Source: JAWVYT01 sp046483065 (GTDB lineage: Bacteria > Gemmatimonadota > Gemmatimonadetes > Longimicrobiales > RSA9). From it: a DNA stretch of 64,000 nucleotides. How positions within the stretch are numbered: position 1 is the first letter of the stretch; every line of letters starts with the position of its first letter. The position numbers and the translations under genes were made by a program. The notes under the pieces were generated by a model. It ran no database searches and was not told where the DNA came from. It saw nothing but the letters and a program-made list of their open reading frames with translations. This document shows positions 48,716 to 57,660 of this stretch, piece by piece. The stretch is taken from positions 37,431 to 101,430 of the forward strand of contig JAWODW010000052.1 of the NCBI GenBank assembly GCA_046483065.1, given 5' to 3'.

Positions 48716-50776
48716 ATGATGGCCGAAGCACCATTTTCTCCGGCGTCCGCGACGATCGCCGGCATCCCGGGCTACGTGCTGTTCCTGTTGATCGCCCTCG
48801 TGGCGATCGGCGTCTTCGCCTGGGTGATCGCGCGACGCCTGGCGCCGCTGCGCCGGGGAGCACCGGACCCGCGACTCAGCCGGATCCCCGAGCGGGTCGT
48901 CAGGGTCCTGAAGTACTGGCTCGGCCAGTGGCGACACCCCCGCTACATGCTGGCTGGCGTGCTGCACATCGTCGTGTTCTTCGGCTTCCTGATCCTGGCG
49001 ATCCGGTCCACCGAGCTCGTGCTCCTCGGGATCTTCGAGGGGTTCGAGGTGCCCGGCCTCGACGGGGCGCTCGGCGTCGCCTACGACGTCGCGAAGGACT
49101 ACGCCTCCACGGCCGTACTCATTGCGGTGGTGATCCTCGCCATCCGCCGCGCCTTCTTCCGGCCGGCCCGCTACGCCGTACCCGAGGAGCTGGGGAAGGA
49201 TCACACCTCCGAGGCGCTGCTGGTCCTGGGGCTCATCGCGATCCTGATGGTCTCCGAAAGCCTCTTCGAGGCGAGCCTGCTGGCCGCCGAGCCGGGAGCC
49301 GGCGCCGCCCCGGTGCTCACGCTCTCGTGGGCGTTCGAGCGGTGGCTGTCCGGAACGGCCGGATCCACGCTGGCCTCCGTCGGGCTGGCGGCGTACACCG
49401 TCCACGATCTGACGTTCTTCTTCTTCCTCTGCCTGCTCCCGTTCGGGAAGCACTTCCACGTCATCACGTCCCTCTTCAACGTCTTCTTCATGCGGCTGGA
49501 GACCGGCACCGTCAAGCCGGTGCGGCACGGCGTGTCAGGCGAGGCGCTCCTCGAGCTCGATTCGTTCGGCGTGAGGAACTTCGAGGACTTCACGTGGAAG
49601 CACATGCTGGACTTCTACAGCTGCGTGGACTGCGGCCGCTGCTCGGATCACTGTCCCGCCACCACGGTGGGCCGGCCGCTGTCGCCGCGGTTCATCAGTA
49701 TCAAGGCCCGGGACTACGCCTTCGACCACTACCCCGTCCTCGGCCGGTCCTCGACAGAGCCGGAGCCGCTGATCGGCGGGATCTACAGCGAGGACGAGAT
49801 CTGGTCGTGCACCACGTGCGGCGCGTGCGAGCAGGAGTGCCCGGTCGCCATTGAGTACATCGACAAGATCGTGGACCTGCGCCGCGGCATGGTGGACGAG
49901 GGAAACGTGCCCCAGTCGATGCAGAAGCCGCTGGCCTCCCTCGAGAAACGGGGCAACCCGTGGGGCAAACTCGAGAAGAAGCGCGCGGACTGGATCAACG
50001 GAAACGGCAACGGCACGGCCATCAAGCGGGTGGACAACGGAGAGACGGCCGAGACGCTGTACTTCGTCGACAGCATCACCTCTTTCGATGAGCGGATGCA
50101 GAAGATCGCGCAGGCCACGGCCCGCGTTCTGACCGGGGGCAGCGTGGACTTCGCCGTCATCGGCACCGACGAGAAGGACAGCGGCAACGACGTCCGGCGG
50201 TTCGGCGAGGAGATGCTCTTCGATATCCTGAGGGAGGAGAACACGGAATCGATCCGGGCGTCGGAGGCGCGCAGCATCGTGGTGAACGACCCGCACACGC
50301 TGAACACACTGCGCCACGACTACCAGGACATGCCGCCGGTGCGGCACGTCAGCGAGCTGATCGCCGACGCGGTGGCGGACGGCCGGCTGACGTTGAAGCC
50401 GCTGACGGACGCGTCCAAGACGTACACCTATCACGACCCCTCCTACCTCGCCCGCCACAACGACACCTACGACGCCCCGAGACAGGCCATTGACGGCGTC
50501 CCCGGCCTCGAGCGGGTCGAGATGGAGGGCAACTGCCGCGACCGCTCCTTCTGTTGCGGTGGCGGCGGCCTGATGCTCTTCTACGAGCCGGAGGAGGAAC
50601 AGCGGATGGGCGTGGTGCGGGTCGAGCAGGCCCGGGCCGCGGGCGCCGACGTGATCGTCACCGCCTGCCCCTTCTGCCTGACGAACATCGAGGACGCCAT
50701 CAAGGTGGCCGGGCTCGAGGGCGAGATGGAAGCCCTCGACCTGGTCGAGCTCATCGATGGGCAGCTCGAGAACTGA
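48716..50776 (+). CDS. Membrane Fe-S ETF:quinone oxidoreductase (HdrB/NarI-like), cysteine-poor CCG region
   Basis: A 686-residue protein of the EtfD/FadF type that links ETF to the quinone pool. An N-terminal NarI-like helix bundle (residues about 10-260) has His residues suited to heme b. It is followed by two cubane motifs, CVDCGRCSDHCP (about 303) and CTTCGACEQECP (about 364). The C-terminal CCG half is degenerate. Where relatives have VGC, CPHC and DPCYLGR it reads VDSITSFDE (about 450), NDPHTLNTL (about 523) and DPSYLAR (about 574). FCCGGGG (about 612) and CPFC (about 651) are kept. The non-cubane site of the first CCG unit therefore looks lost. ATG 48716 has AGGAGG upstream. It is in the operon before etfB. 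Confidence 0.87.
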   Translation: MMAEAPFSPASATIAGIPGYVLFLLIALVAIGVFAWVIARRLAPLRRGAPDPRLSRIPERVVRVLKYWLGQWRHPRYMLAGVLHIVVFFGFLILAIRSTELVLLGIFEGFEVPGLDGALGVAYDVAKDYASTAVLIAVVILAIRRAFFRPARYAVPEELGKDHTSEALLVLGLIAILMVSESLFEASLLAAEPGAGAAPVLTLSWAFERWLSGTAGSTLASVGLAAYTVHDLTFFFFLCLLPFGKHFHVITSLFNVFFMRLETGTVKPVRHGVSGEALLELDSFGVRNFEDFTWKHMLDFYSCVDCGRCSDHCPATTVGRPLSPRFISIKARDYAFDHYPVLGRSSTEPEPLIGGIYSEDEIWSCTTCGACEQECPVAIEYIDKIVDLRRGMVDEGNVPQSMQKPLASLEKRGNPWGKLEKKRADWINGNGNGTAIKRVDNGETAETLYFVDSITSFDERMQKIAQATARVLTGGSVDFAVIGTDEKDSGNDVRRFGEEMLFDILREENTESIRASEARSIVVNDPHTLNTLRHDYQDMPPVRHVSELIADAVADGRLTLKPLTDASKTYTYHDPSYLARHNDTYDAPRQAIDGVPGLERVEMEGNCRDRSFCCGGGGLMLFYEPEEEQRMGVVRVEQARAAGADVIVTACPFCLTNIEDAIKVAGLEGEMEALDLVELIDGQLEN

Positions 50777-50795
50777 ACCCTTCACGGGAAGCGAT

Positions 50796-51587
50796 ATGGA
50801 GATTCTGGTTTGCATCAAACGGGTGCCCGACCCGGCGGAGAACGAGATCAGCCTCGCGCCGGACGGAGACGATATCGAGCGGGACGACCTGGTGTATTCG
50901 GTCAACGAGTGGGACAACTACGCCGTCGAGGAAGCGGTCCGGATCGTCGAAGAGGAGGGCGGGACCGTAACGGTGGTCTCCGTCGACAGCGATGAGGGCG
51001 AAGACATCATCTATCGCGAGATGGCCATGGGCGCGGAGGAAGGCCGCCTGCTGAGCGACGCGGCGTTCGAGGGGTCCGACGGTCTCGGCACCGCCCGGAT
51101 CCTCGCCGCCGCCGCGCAGAAAGGCTCCTATGACCTGATCCTGACCGGCGCGCAGGCCGACGACGGCGCCGCGCAGGTGGGCGGGATGCTCGCGGCGCTC
51201 CTCGACTGGCCGTACGCCTCGGTGGTGAACCTCATCGATACCAACGGCGCGGGCACCCTCCGGATCGGACGGGAGATCGAGGGCGGGAACCAGGAGGTCA
51301 GCGAGATCGAGACCCCGTGCGTGCTCTCGATCCAGACCGGCATCAACGAGCCTCGCTACGTCGGCGTCCGGGGGATCCGCAAGGTCGCCTCCTACGAGAT
51401 CCCGGTGCTGGATGCCGACGCCCTCGGACTCGCCGCGGACAGCGTCGGCGCCGAGGGGGCGAACGTCAGACGCGTCGACTACTTCATTCCGGAACGAGGA
51501 GCCGGTGCCGAGATGATCGAGGGGAGCATTGAAGAGATCGCCGACAAGCTCGTCGATCTGCTGAAGGCCCAGGGAGGGATCCGATAA
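50796..51587 (+). CDS. etfB: Electron transfer flavoprotein beta subunit
   Basis: A 263-residue ETF beta subunit. MEILVCIKRVPDPAENEI is the expected N-terminus. VYSVNEWDNYAVEEAVRI and LILTGAQADDGAAQVGGMLAALLDWPYASVVNLI are the AMP-binding and signature segments. With EtfA it carries FAD and collects electrons from acyl-CoA dehydrogenases. It starts 19 bases after the oxidoreductase gene and its stop overlaps etfA. The ATG at 50796 is chosen from family length; a frame from 50757 would add 13 unlikely residues. Confidence 0.93.
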   Translation: MEILVCIKRVPDPAENEISLAPDGDDIERDDLVYSVNEWDNYAVEEAVRIVEEEGGTVTVVSVDSDEGEDIIYREMAMGAEEGRLLSDAAFEGSDGLGTARILAAAAQKGSYDLILTGAQADDGAAQVGGMLAALLDWPYASVVNLIDTNGAGTLRIGREIEGGNQEVSEIETPCVLSIQTGINEPRYVGVRGIRKVASYEIPVLDADALGLAADSVGAEGANVRRVDYFIPERGAGAEMIEGSIEEIADKLVDLLKAQGGIR

Positions 51588-52555
51588 TGGACGCCACGAT
51601 CTTCGTATACGTCGCTCATAATGAGGGCACGCTCGACGACTCCGCCCTCGAGCTCGCCACGACCGCCGAGCGCCTGTTCCCCGGAAGTCGGCCGACGGCC
51701 ATCGTTGCCGGCTCCGACGTCGACGCCGTCTGCCAGGAAGCCGCCAGCTCGTTCGGCGAGGTCTGGAAGCTCGACGCCGAGCCGCTGGCCTACCCCAACG
51801 CCGAGCTGCTCCGGCCGATCCTCGTGGACCTGCTCCCCGCGGGATCCATCATGCTGCTGGCCCACGACACCTTCGGGATGGATCTCGGCCCCGGGCTGGC
51901 CGTCAAGGTCGACGCCGCCTACGTCCCCGACGTGGTGGATGCCGACGGGCTGGACGGAGAGACCCTGAAGGTCATCCGTCAGGAATTCTCCGGCCAGGTC
52001 AGCGCCCACGTCGACGCCGATATCGGCAGCGGCGCGGTCATCACCGTCCGGCCCGGCGCGTTCCCGGCCGCGGATGGCGGCTCGGCGTCCGGAGAGGTGG
52101 TGGACAAGTCGTCGGCCGCCGAGGGTGCCACGGCGCGGCGGACCTTCGTCGAGCTCATCGAGGCCGAGACGGGAGACGTTGACATCACCCGCGAGGAGGT
52201 CCTCGTGGCCGTGGGCCGCGGGATCGAAGACGAGGACAACATCGAGCTGGTCCAGGAGCTGAGCGGCGCGATGGGGGCCGCGGTCGCCTGTTCCCGGCCC
52301 ATCGTCGACGCGAAGTGGCTCGACCCGTCCCGGCAGGTCGGCACCTCCGGCAAGACCGTCCAGCCGAAGGTCTACCTCGCCCTCGGCATCAGCGGCTCCT
52401 TCCAGCACATGGGCGGCATCAAGGGCAGCCCCTTCATGCTGGCCGTCAACACGAACCCCAAGGCGCCGATCTTCCAGGAGGCCAGTGTGGGCGTAGTGGC
52501 CGACCTGATGGACCTGCTCCCGGTGCTCACCGAGAAGATCAAGGAGAGTCGGTAA
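51587..52555 (+). CDS. etfA: Electron transfer flavoprotein alpha subunit
   Basis: A 322-residue ETF alpha subunit. The N-terminal domain runs from ATIFVYVAHNEGTLDDSALELATTA. The C-terminal FAD domain has VAVGRGIEDEDNIELVQELSGAMGAAVACSRPIVDAKWLDPSRQVGTSGKTVQPKVYLALGISGSFQHMGGIKGS and VNTNPKAPIFQEASVGVVADLMDLLPVL. These are the FAD-contact motifs of bifurcating and non-bifurcating ETFs alike. It ends the fad operon. Confidence 0.94.
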   Translation: MDATIFVYVAHNEGTLDDSALELATTAERLFPGSRPTAIVAGSDVDAVCQEAASSFGEVWKLDAEPLAYPNAELLRPILVDLLPAGSIMLLAHDTFGMDLGPGLAVKVDAAYVPDVVDADGLDGETLKVIRQEFSGQVSAHVDADIGSGAVITVRPGAFPAADGGSASGEVVDKSSAAEGATARRTFVELIEAETGDVDITREEVLVAVGRGIEDEDNIELVQELSGAMGAAVACSRPIVDAKWLDPSRQVGTSGKTVQPKVYLALGISGSFQHMGGIKGSPFMLAVNTNPKAPIFQEASVGVVADLMDLLPVLTEKIKESR

Positions 52556-52636
52556 GGGATCGAGAATCGACATTGCTGGCCACCCGCAGCTGAACCCACG
52601 GGAGTCGGACCGGCCGTCATCGGCCTGCTGACGCCG

Positions 52637-52786
52637 GTCCGTGCCGCTGGCGTACTGACCCGACACAACATCCTCCCGGCCGATCGGTGGGATGTTCCGG
52701 AGCACCTTCACCTTCTCGGGGCGGATCGCGGCCACGTCGAACGCCGCCGGGATCTCCATGGCGACCAGCGCCAGGAGTTGGTGTGG
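52637..52786 (-). pseudogene. Remnant of glucose-6-phosphate dehydrogenase (zwf)
   Basis: A reverse-strand frame of about 50 codons reads HQLLALVAMEIPAAFDVAAIRPEKVKVLRNIPPIGREDVVSGQYASGTD. It aligns, from memory, with the middle of G6PD (about residues 235-290 of the E. coli protein, LLQLLTMIAM...IRDEKVKVL...VRGQY). No N-terminal NADP-binding part or C-terminal part was found on either side; flanking residues in the same frame are not G6PD-like. It therefore looks like a fragment left after deletion. The rest of 52556-52941 shows no other feature. Confidence 0.7.
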
Positions 52787-52941
52787 TTCGGCGGGCGACC
52801 CCGCCTCGATCGTGCCGGGGTGGGAGGGCGTTGAGGCCCCGGTCCGATGCTTCGGGCCGGGCCTCTCTGAATCCAGCGGCGACCGGATAGCGTACGGTGG
52901 TGGGAGTGATCGAACCGAACACCCATGGGGATCGTCGTCAT

Positions 52942-54474
52942 ATGGTGGAGTGGAAGCGGAGCAGACGAGAGCGGCAGGTTGCACAGCGGGAGCGGCAGAA
53001 CGGCTGGCCGTGGCGGCGGGTCGCGTGGCGCAGCCGGAGCGGGGCGGTCCGGAGAGTGGCGCAGGTCACGGTGCTGGTCGCGCTGGCATCGGCCGCCCCC
53101 ACCTCGATGACGGTGGCTGCGGCGCAGGTGAGAACGGCGCCCCCGTCGACGCAGGAGGAGGAGGCGCTGGAGATCATTGCCGCGCGAGGGGAGCTGGCGG
53201 GGGCGGACCTCTGGCCGAACTACGATGTGAGCGCTATCCCACTGGCGATCTCCGACGGTGCGCGTACCTGGCTGTACGGGCATCCCCACCCACCCGAGGA
53301 GTTCGCGCCCCACCCCTCGGCGCCAGGGGTCTGGGTCGCCGAGGGGCAGCACCCGGCGGTGCGGGGCAACTCCAGCGCGCCGATCGCGGGGGTGGAGACG
53401 GCGACGCTGCTGATGGAGACCCTGGACGACTTCCCCACCCTCACCGACCGGGTGGGGGCCGCCGTCCACGAGGGCTTCCACGTCTACCAGCGGCAGGCGC
53501 ATCCGGACTGGGGTCCCGACGGGATGGGATTCGAGAACCCCGTCACGGACGCACGGCTCCTAGCCCTGCGCCGAGTGGAGACGGATCTCCTGCGCGAGGC
53601 GGTGGCCGCCTCCGATTCCACCGAAGCCGCACGCCTCGCCGCGGCCGCCCTGAACGTGCGCAGCACACGGTTCGCCGAGCTGCCGCCGTCCATCGTGCGG
53701 TTCGAGCGTGGGATCGAGCTGATGGAGGGGACCGCACAGCACGTCCAGGTGACGGCCACGGGATCCCTGGCGGGACTCATGTCCCTGCCCGAAGACGGAT
53801 TCGCTCCCGAGGAGCTCCACCTGCGCAGCTACGCCGCAGGTCTTGCGTTGACCCGACTGCTCGAGCGGCTGTGGCCGTCATGGAAGCGGGCGGTGGAGCA
53901 CGGCCGGGTCGAGACGCTGGATGCGGCGCTGGGGCGGGCGCTGGAGCGCGCGCCATGTGAAGCGGCTCCATGGCAGGACCGGTACGAGGACGCATTGAGC
54001 CGCGCACGCTCGGACATCGCCCGGCTGGTCACCCGCCGGGACTCGCTGCGGCAGGCGCTGAGCGACCGTGCCGGCTGGAAGGTGACCCTGCTCGCGCCCT
54101 CCACAGCGGTCATGGGCCTGCAGGGACTGGATCCGATGAACCTGACGCAGCTCGGTGACGACGAGCTGCTACACCACCGCTGGGTCCGGGTCGGGCACGC
54201 CACCGGCACGGCCGAGGTCATGGGCCGGGAGGCCCTCACCACCGGCGTAGACGGAGAGGCCTTCGCCCGCGGATTCACACGCCTCCTGGTCCCCGGCCTC
54301 CCCCAGCGTCCGGAGGTTCACCACGACGGCGACACGGTGATGCTCACCGCCCCCGGCTTCGAGGCACGCTTCGAGGACGCCCGGGTGTCGGTCCGCGACG
54401 ACCACGTCGTGATCCGCCTCGCCGAGCCCGCAGCGGCCAATCCAGAAGCGCATCGAACGGGCCCCCTCCGGTAG
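52942..54474 (+). CDS. Predicted exported HExxH metalloprotein, unrecognised family
   Basis: A 510-residue protein with an Arg-rich N-terminus and a hydrophobic signal segment (VAQVTVLVALASAAPTSMTVAAAQ), so it is probably exported. AAVHEGFHVYQRQAHPDWG (His about 176) contains an HEGFH site, and ELMEGTAQHVQV about 85 residues later offers a Glu third ligand, as in gluzincin proteases. Two Arg/Glu-rich helical segments lie between. The C-terminal 110 residues are strand-rich (GFEARFEDARVSVRDDHVVIRLAEP). No named family was recalled. ATG 52942 is chosen over GTG 52897. It is not tightly linked to other genes. Confidence 0.65.
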   Translation: MVEWKRSRRERQVAQRERQNGWPWRRVAWRSRSGAVRRVAQVTVLVALASAAPTSMTVAAAQVRTAPPSTQEEEALEIIAARGELAGADLWPNYDVSAIPLAISDGARTWLYGHPHPPEEFAPHPSAPGVWVAEGQHPAVRGNSSAPIAGVETATLLMETLDDFPTLTDRVGAAVHEGFHVYQRQAHPDWGPDGMGFENPVTDARLLALRRVETDLLREAVAASDSTEAARLAAAALNVRSTRFAELPPSIVRFERGIELMEGTAQHVQVTATGSLAGLMSLPEDGFAPEELHLRSYAAGLALTRLLERLWPSWKRAVEHGRVETLDAALGRALERAPCEAAPWQDRYEDALSRARSDIARLVTRRDSLRQALSDRAGWKVTLLAPSTAVMGLQGLDPMNLTQLGDDELLHHRWVRVGHATGTAEVMGREALTTGVDGEAFARGFTRLLVPGLPQRPEVHHDGDTVMLTAPGFEARFEDARVSVRDDHVVIRLAEPAAANPEAHRTGPLR

Positions 54475-54813
54475 GATGACACCAGGGGCCCGTCACCGAC
54501 ACGGGTGGATGTCACCGGCATGAGAGGACTCCCGTCGTCGTTCCTGCAGGTCAGGTCGACGCCCAGCTTCGTGAGCGCCACCGGGGAGAGGCGGGTCGCT
54601 TGCAGCTGCTCGTATACGCTACCTGTGACGTCCAATTACCGCCACGCGCGTCCTGCTCGCCACGACGGGGTTCGACGAACCGCACTCGGGACCCTTGGCC
54701 ATTTTGCAGGCCGCAGTTCAAACAGGTGCCTGTTTCCATCCGGCTCCTACGTACGGTTGGTGTGGCAGGGGGTTTGCACTCTCTGCTGGCACACATCGAC
54801 CACCGGAGGCACC
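54475..54813. other. 339-bp intergenic region before the Pmp3-type gene
   Basis: No gene is supported here. A reverse frame (VTGSVYEQLQATRLSPVALTKLGVDLTCR, about 54548-54632) has an open but unsupported product that runs on antisense into the previous gene. It might be a decayed fragment. No strong promoter was recognised. Confidence 0.4.
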
Positions 54814-54993
54814 ATGGACATAATTCGGACCATTCTCGCGATCATTCTCCCCCCGCTCGGGGTCTTCCTGCAGGTGGGGATCGGGAAGCACTTCTGGATC
54901 AACATCGTTCTAACCATCCTCGGCTACCTGCCCGGGATCATCCACGCCATCTGGGTGATCTGGACCTTCCCGGAGACGTCACGAACGGGCTGA
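54814..54993 (+). CDS. YqaE/Pmp3-family small membrane protein
   Basis: A 59-residue, two-helix inner-membrane protein. IIRTILAIILPPLGVFLQVGIGKHFWINIVLTILGYLPGIIHAIWVI matches the UPF0057/Pmp3 family almost throughout. The conserved PPLGVFL turn and LTLLGYIPGIIHA-type second helix are present. The family is induced by salt, cold or membrane stress and affects membrane potential. ATG 54814 follows GGAGGCACC. This length is normal for the family. Confidence 0.93.
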   Translation: MDIIRTILAIILPPLGVFLQVGIGKHFWINIVLTILGYLPGIIHAIWVIWTFPETSRTG

Positions 54994-55200
54994 CTGCGCG
55001 TTCTGCTCCCTCGCCGCGTCCGACTGGTGCAGGTGCTTTCACAGATCTTGTCGGCGTTTCCGCCCTCGAACCCATCGCGCCGGTGCGCTTCGCGGCACGA
55101 ATATGGCTCGCACACCAACGTACTATCGCTAATTGCGTCCCGGAATGTTCGTTGCCAGGGGGGGCAAGACGTTGCCCCGCCGATCGGGAGAGGAGAAATC

Positions 55201-57600
55201 ATGACGGAGAGGCCACAGCCCGACCGAGAGGCCAACCCGGCCGGGCCCGACCCGAGCGGGCGCGAGCGTCTGGACGAGGAGCTGCGGGAGGCGGGAATCG
55301 TCGCCGGCGACATCGTCGAGACCATTCACGATCCGCTCGTGGTCCTCACGCCCGATCTCCATGTCCAGGTGGTGAACCCGGCCTTTTACGAGTACTTCGA
55401 GGTTGCACCGGAGGAGACGATCGGGCGCCTGATCTACGAGCTCGGCAACGGCCAGTGGGACATCCCCGAGCTCCACACCCTGCTCGAGGAGATCCTGCCG
55501 GAGAATGACAGCTTCGATGTGTACAAAGTCGCGCATGAGTTCGAGGACCTCGGCTGGCGCGTGATGCTGCTCAACGCCCGCCGCCTCGACCACCTCCAGC
55601 TCATCCTCCTGGCGATCCGCGACATCACCGACCGGGCACAGGTCGAGGCGCTCCGCGCGGCCAAGGAGGAGGCGGAAGAGGCGAAGAAGGCGGCGGAAGA
55701 GGCAAACTCGGCCCTGCGAGAGCGGGTAAAGGAGCTCCGCACGCTGCACGAGGCGACGCGTATTCTGGACGATGCGGAGTGGGCGCTGGAAGACAGGCTC
55801 GCGGCGGTGGTGGACCTGATCCCCCCGGGATGGCTGTACCCGGAGATCACGCAAGCGCGGCTGGTCCTGGGCGAGCGGGAGTTCGTGACGGATGGGTTCA
55901 GGGAAACCGAGTGGGTTATCACGGCGCCCGTGGAGTTCGGCCGGCAGGAGCCGGGCCGACTGGAGGTGGTCCTCACGGAAGCCCGGCCGGAGCGCGACGA
56001 GGGGCCATTCCTGCGTGAGGAGCAAGAGCTGCTGAACGACCTCGCCCTCCTGCTCGGCGAGAGATCGAAGCGGGAGCGACTCGCGCACATGCTGCTGGAG
56101 ACGGGTGACGCCGTGAGCATCCTCGCCCCGGACGGGTTGTTCCTCTTCGCGAAGCCGGGCCAGGCGGGGGAAATGGGCTACACGGGGCCGGAAATGGAAG
56201 GCCGGAACGCTCTTGAAATGGTCCATCCCGAGGACCGGCCCGGGGTCGAGGCGGCGCTGCGGAAGCTGAGTGAGGAGGAGCCGGGGTCGATGAAGCAGCT
56301 CCAGTACCGGGCGATCACCGCCGATGGTGAGGAGAGACACATGGAGTCGGTGGCCCGGAACCTGATCGACCATCCGGCCATCAGCGGGCTCGTGGTGACC
56401 ACGCGAGACGTGACGGAGCGGTATCTTCTCGAGGAGCAGCTCCGTCACGGTCAGAAGCTGGAGGCGGTCGGACGCCTCGCCGCAGGGGTTGCCCACGACT
56501 TCAACAACCTGCTCACGGTGGTCCGATCGCAGGCCGACCTGCTGCTCATGGATCTGGAGGAGCAGGACGTTCTGGAGCCGGCCACCGCGCGTCCGGAGCT
56601 CGAGACCATTCAGGCCGCAGGGGAGCGGGCCGCCACGCTGACGCACAAGCTCCTGGCCTTCAGCCGGGAGCAGGTTCTCCAGCCCAGGACCGTCGACCTC
56701 TCGGAGATCAGTCGGGAAGCGATGCGGCTGGTTGAGCGGGTGGTCGGCCCTGACGTGACTGTGGAAGCCCACCTCCCGGAGGGGCTCCCTCCGGTACGGG
56801 TGGACCCTGACCAGTTCGAGCACGTGGTCATGAACCTGGCCATCAACGCCCGTGATGCCATGCCCGAGGGCGGCGTGCTCACTCTGCGGACGCGCGTCAT
56901 GGACGTGTCGGCCGACGCCAGAGTGGCCGGCCCGCCTCCCGAGGCCGGCCGCTACGTGGCTCTCGATGTGTCCGATACGGGAACGGGGATGGACGCGGCA
57001 ACGGTGTCGCGCATCTTCGAGCCGTTCTTCACTACCAAGGAGACGGAGCGAGGGACGGGACTGGGGCTGCCCATGGTGTACGGCATGGTCACGCAGAGCG
57101 GCGGGCTCGTGCGGGTGGAGAGCGAGCCCGGGGAAGGCACCACGTTCACTCTCTCCTTCCCGGCCGTGAAGGGAGAACCGGAGCCGCGAAGGATGCCGGA
57201 TCGCGGGACCGCAGCAGACGAGGAGGACGTGCAGAGCCGGCGCGTGCTGATCGTGGAGGACGAGGAGGCCGTCCGCGACCTCACCGCCCGCATCCTCGAG
57301 CGCGCGGGTATGATCGTGCTGGCGGTTGAAAGCGGCGAGGAGGGCATTGCCGAGCTGGAGCGGGGCGGCGGCTTCGACCTGGTGCTCACCGACTTCGCCC
57401 TGCCGGGTGTCTCCGGTCGGGCATTGGTGGACCTGCTCCGGGAGAAGGGCGGGGATGTCCCGATCCTCGTGATGTCCGGGTACGCCGTCGACTCCCCGGG
57501 GGATCGGGTCGATCTGCCGGAGGATGTCGAGTTCCTCCAGAAGCCGTTCACCCCCAGGACGCTCATGCAGAGGGTGCGAGAGGTTCTGGGCCACGGCTGA
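55201..57600 (+). CDS. Hybrid sensor histidine kinase with PAS and receiver domains
   Basis: A 799-residue soluble hybrid kinase. PAS-1 (about residues 38-150, DPLVVLTPDLHVQVVNPAFYEYF) is followed by a coiled coil (AAKEEAEEAKKAAEEANSALRERVKEL, about 155-185). Then come a GAF-like segment (about 190-280), PAS-2 (about 295-415), HisKA with the phosphorylated His in GVAHDFNNLLTVV (about 432), and the ATPase with NLAINARDAMPEGG and GTGLGLPMVYGMV. A C-terminal REC domain has the acceptor Asp in LVLTDFALPG (about 730). No membrane segment is seen, so it senses a cytoplasmic signal. No separate output regulator is adjacent. ATG 55201 follows GGAGAGGAGAAATC. Confidence 0.93.
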   Translation: MTERPQPDREANPAGPDPSGRERLDEELREAGIVAGDIVETIHDPLVVLTPDLHVQVVNPAFYEYFEVAPEETIGRLIYELGNGQWDIPELHTLLEEILPENDSFDVYKVAHEFEDLGWRVMLLNARRLDHLQLILLAIRDITDRAQVEALRAAKEEAEEAKKAAEEANSALRERVKELRTLHEATRILDDAEWALEDRLAAVVDLIPPGWLYPEITQARLVLGEREFVTDGFRETEWVITAPVEFGRQEPGRLEVVLTEARPERDEGPFLREEQELLNDLALLLGERSKRERLAHMLLETGDAVSILAPDGLFLFAKPGQAGEMGYTGPEMEGRNALEMVHPEDRPGVEAALRKLSEEEPGSMKQLQYRAITADGEERHMESVARNLIDHPAISGLVVTTRDVTERYLLEEQLRHGQKLEAVGRLAAGVAHDFNNLLTVVRSQADLLLMDLEEQDVLEPATARPELETIQAAGERAATLTHKLLAFSREQVLQPRTVDLSEISREAMRLVERVVGPDVTVEAHLPEGLPPVRVDPDQFEHVVMNLAINARDAMPEGGVLTLRTRVMDVSADARVAGPPPEAGRYVALDVSDTGTGMDAATVSRIFEPFFTTKETERGTGLGLPMVYGMVTQSGGLVRVESEPGEGTTFTLSFPAVKGEPEPRRMPDRGTAADEEDVQSRRVLIVEDEEAVRDLTARILERAGMIVLAVESGEEGIAELERGGGFDLVLTDFALPGVSGRALVDLLREKGGDVPILVMSGYAVDSPGDRVDLPEDVEFLQKPFTPRTLMQRVREVLGHG

Positions 57601-57660
57601 GACCCGGTCCCTCCATTCCGGGACAACTCCAGTACGGCGTAGAAGATCCTCATGCGTGTA

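Noticed and set aside
51479..52984. 501-codon minus-strand frame antisense to etfA
   Set aside because: Only the part at 52637-52786 resembles a known protein (G6PD). The rest is the reverse of etfA.
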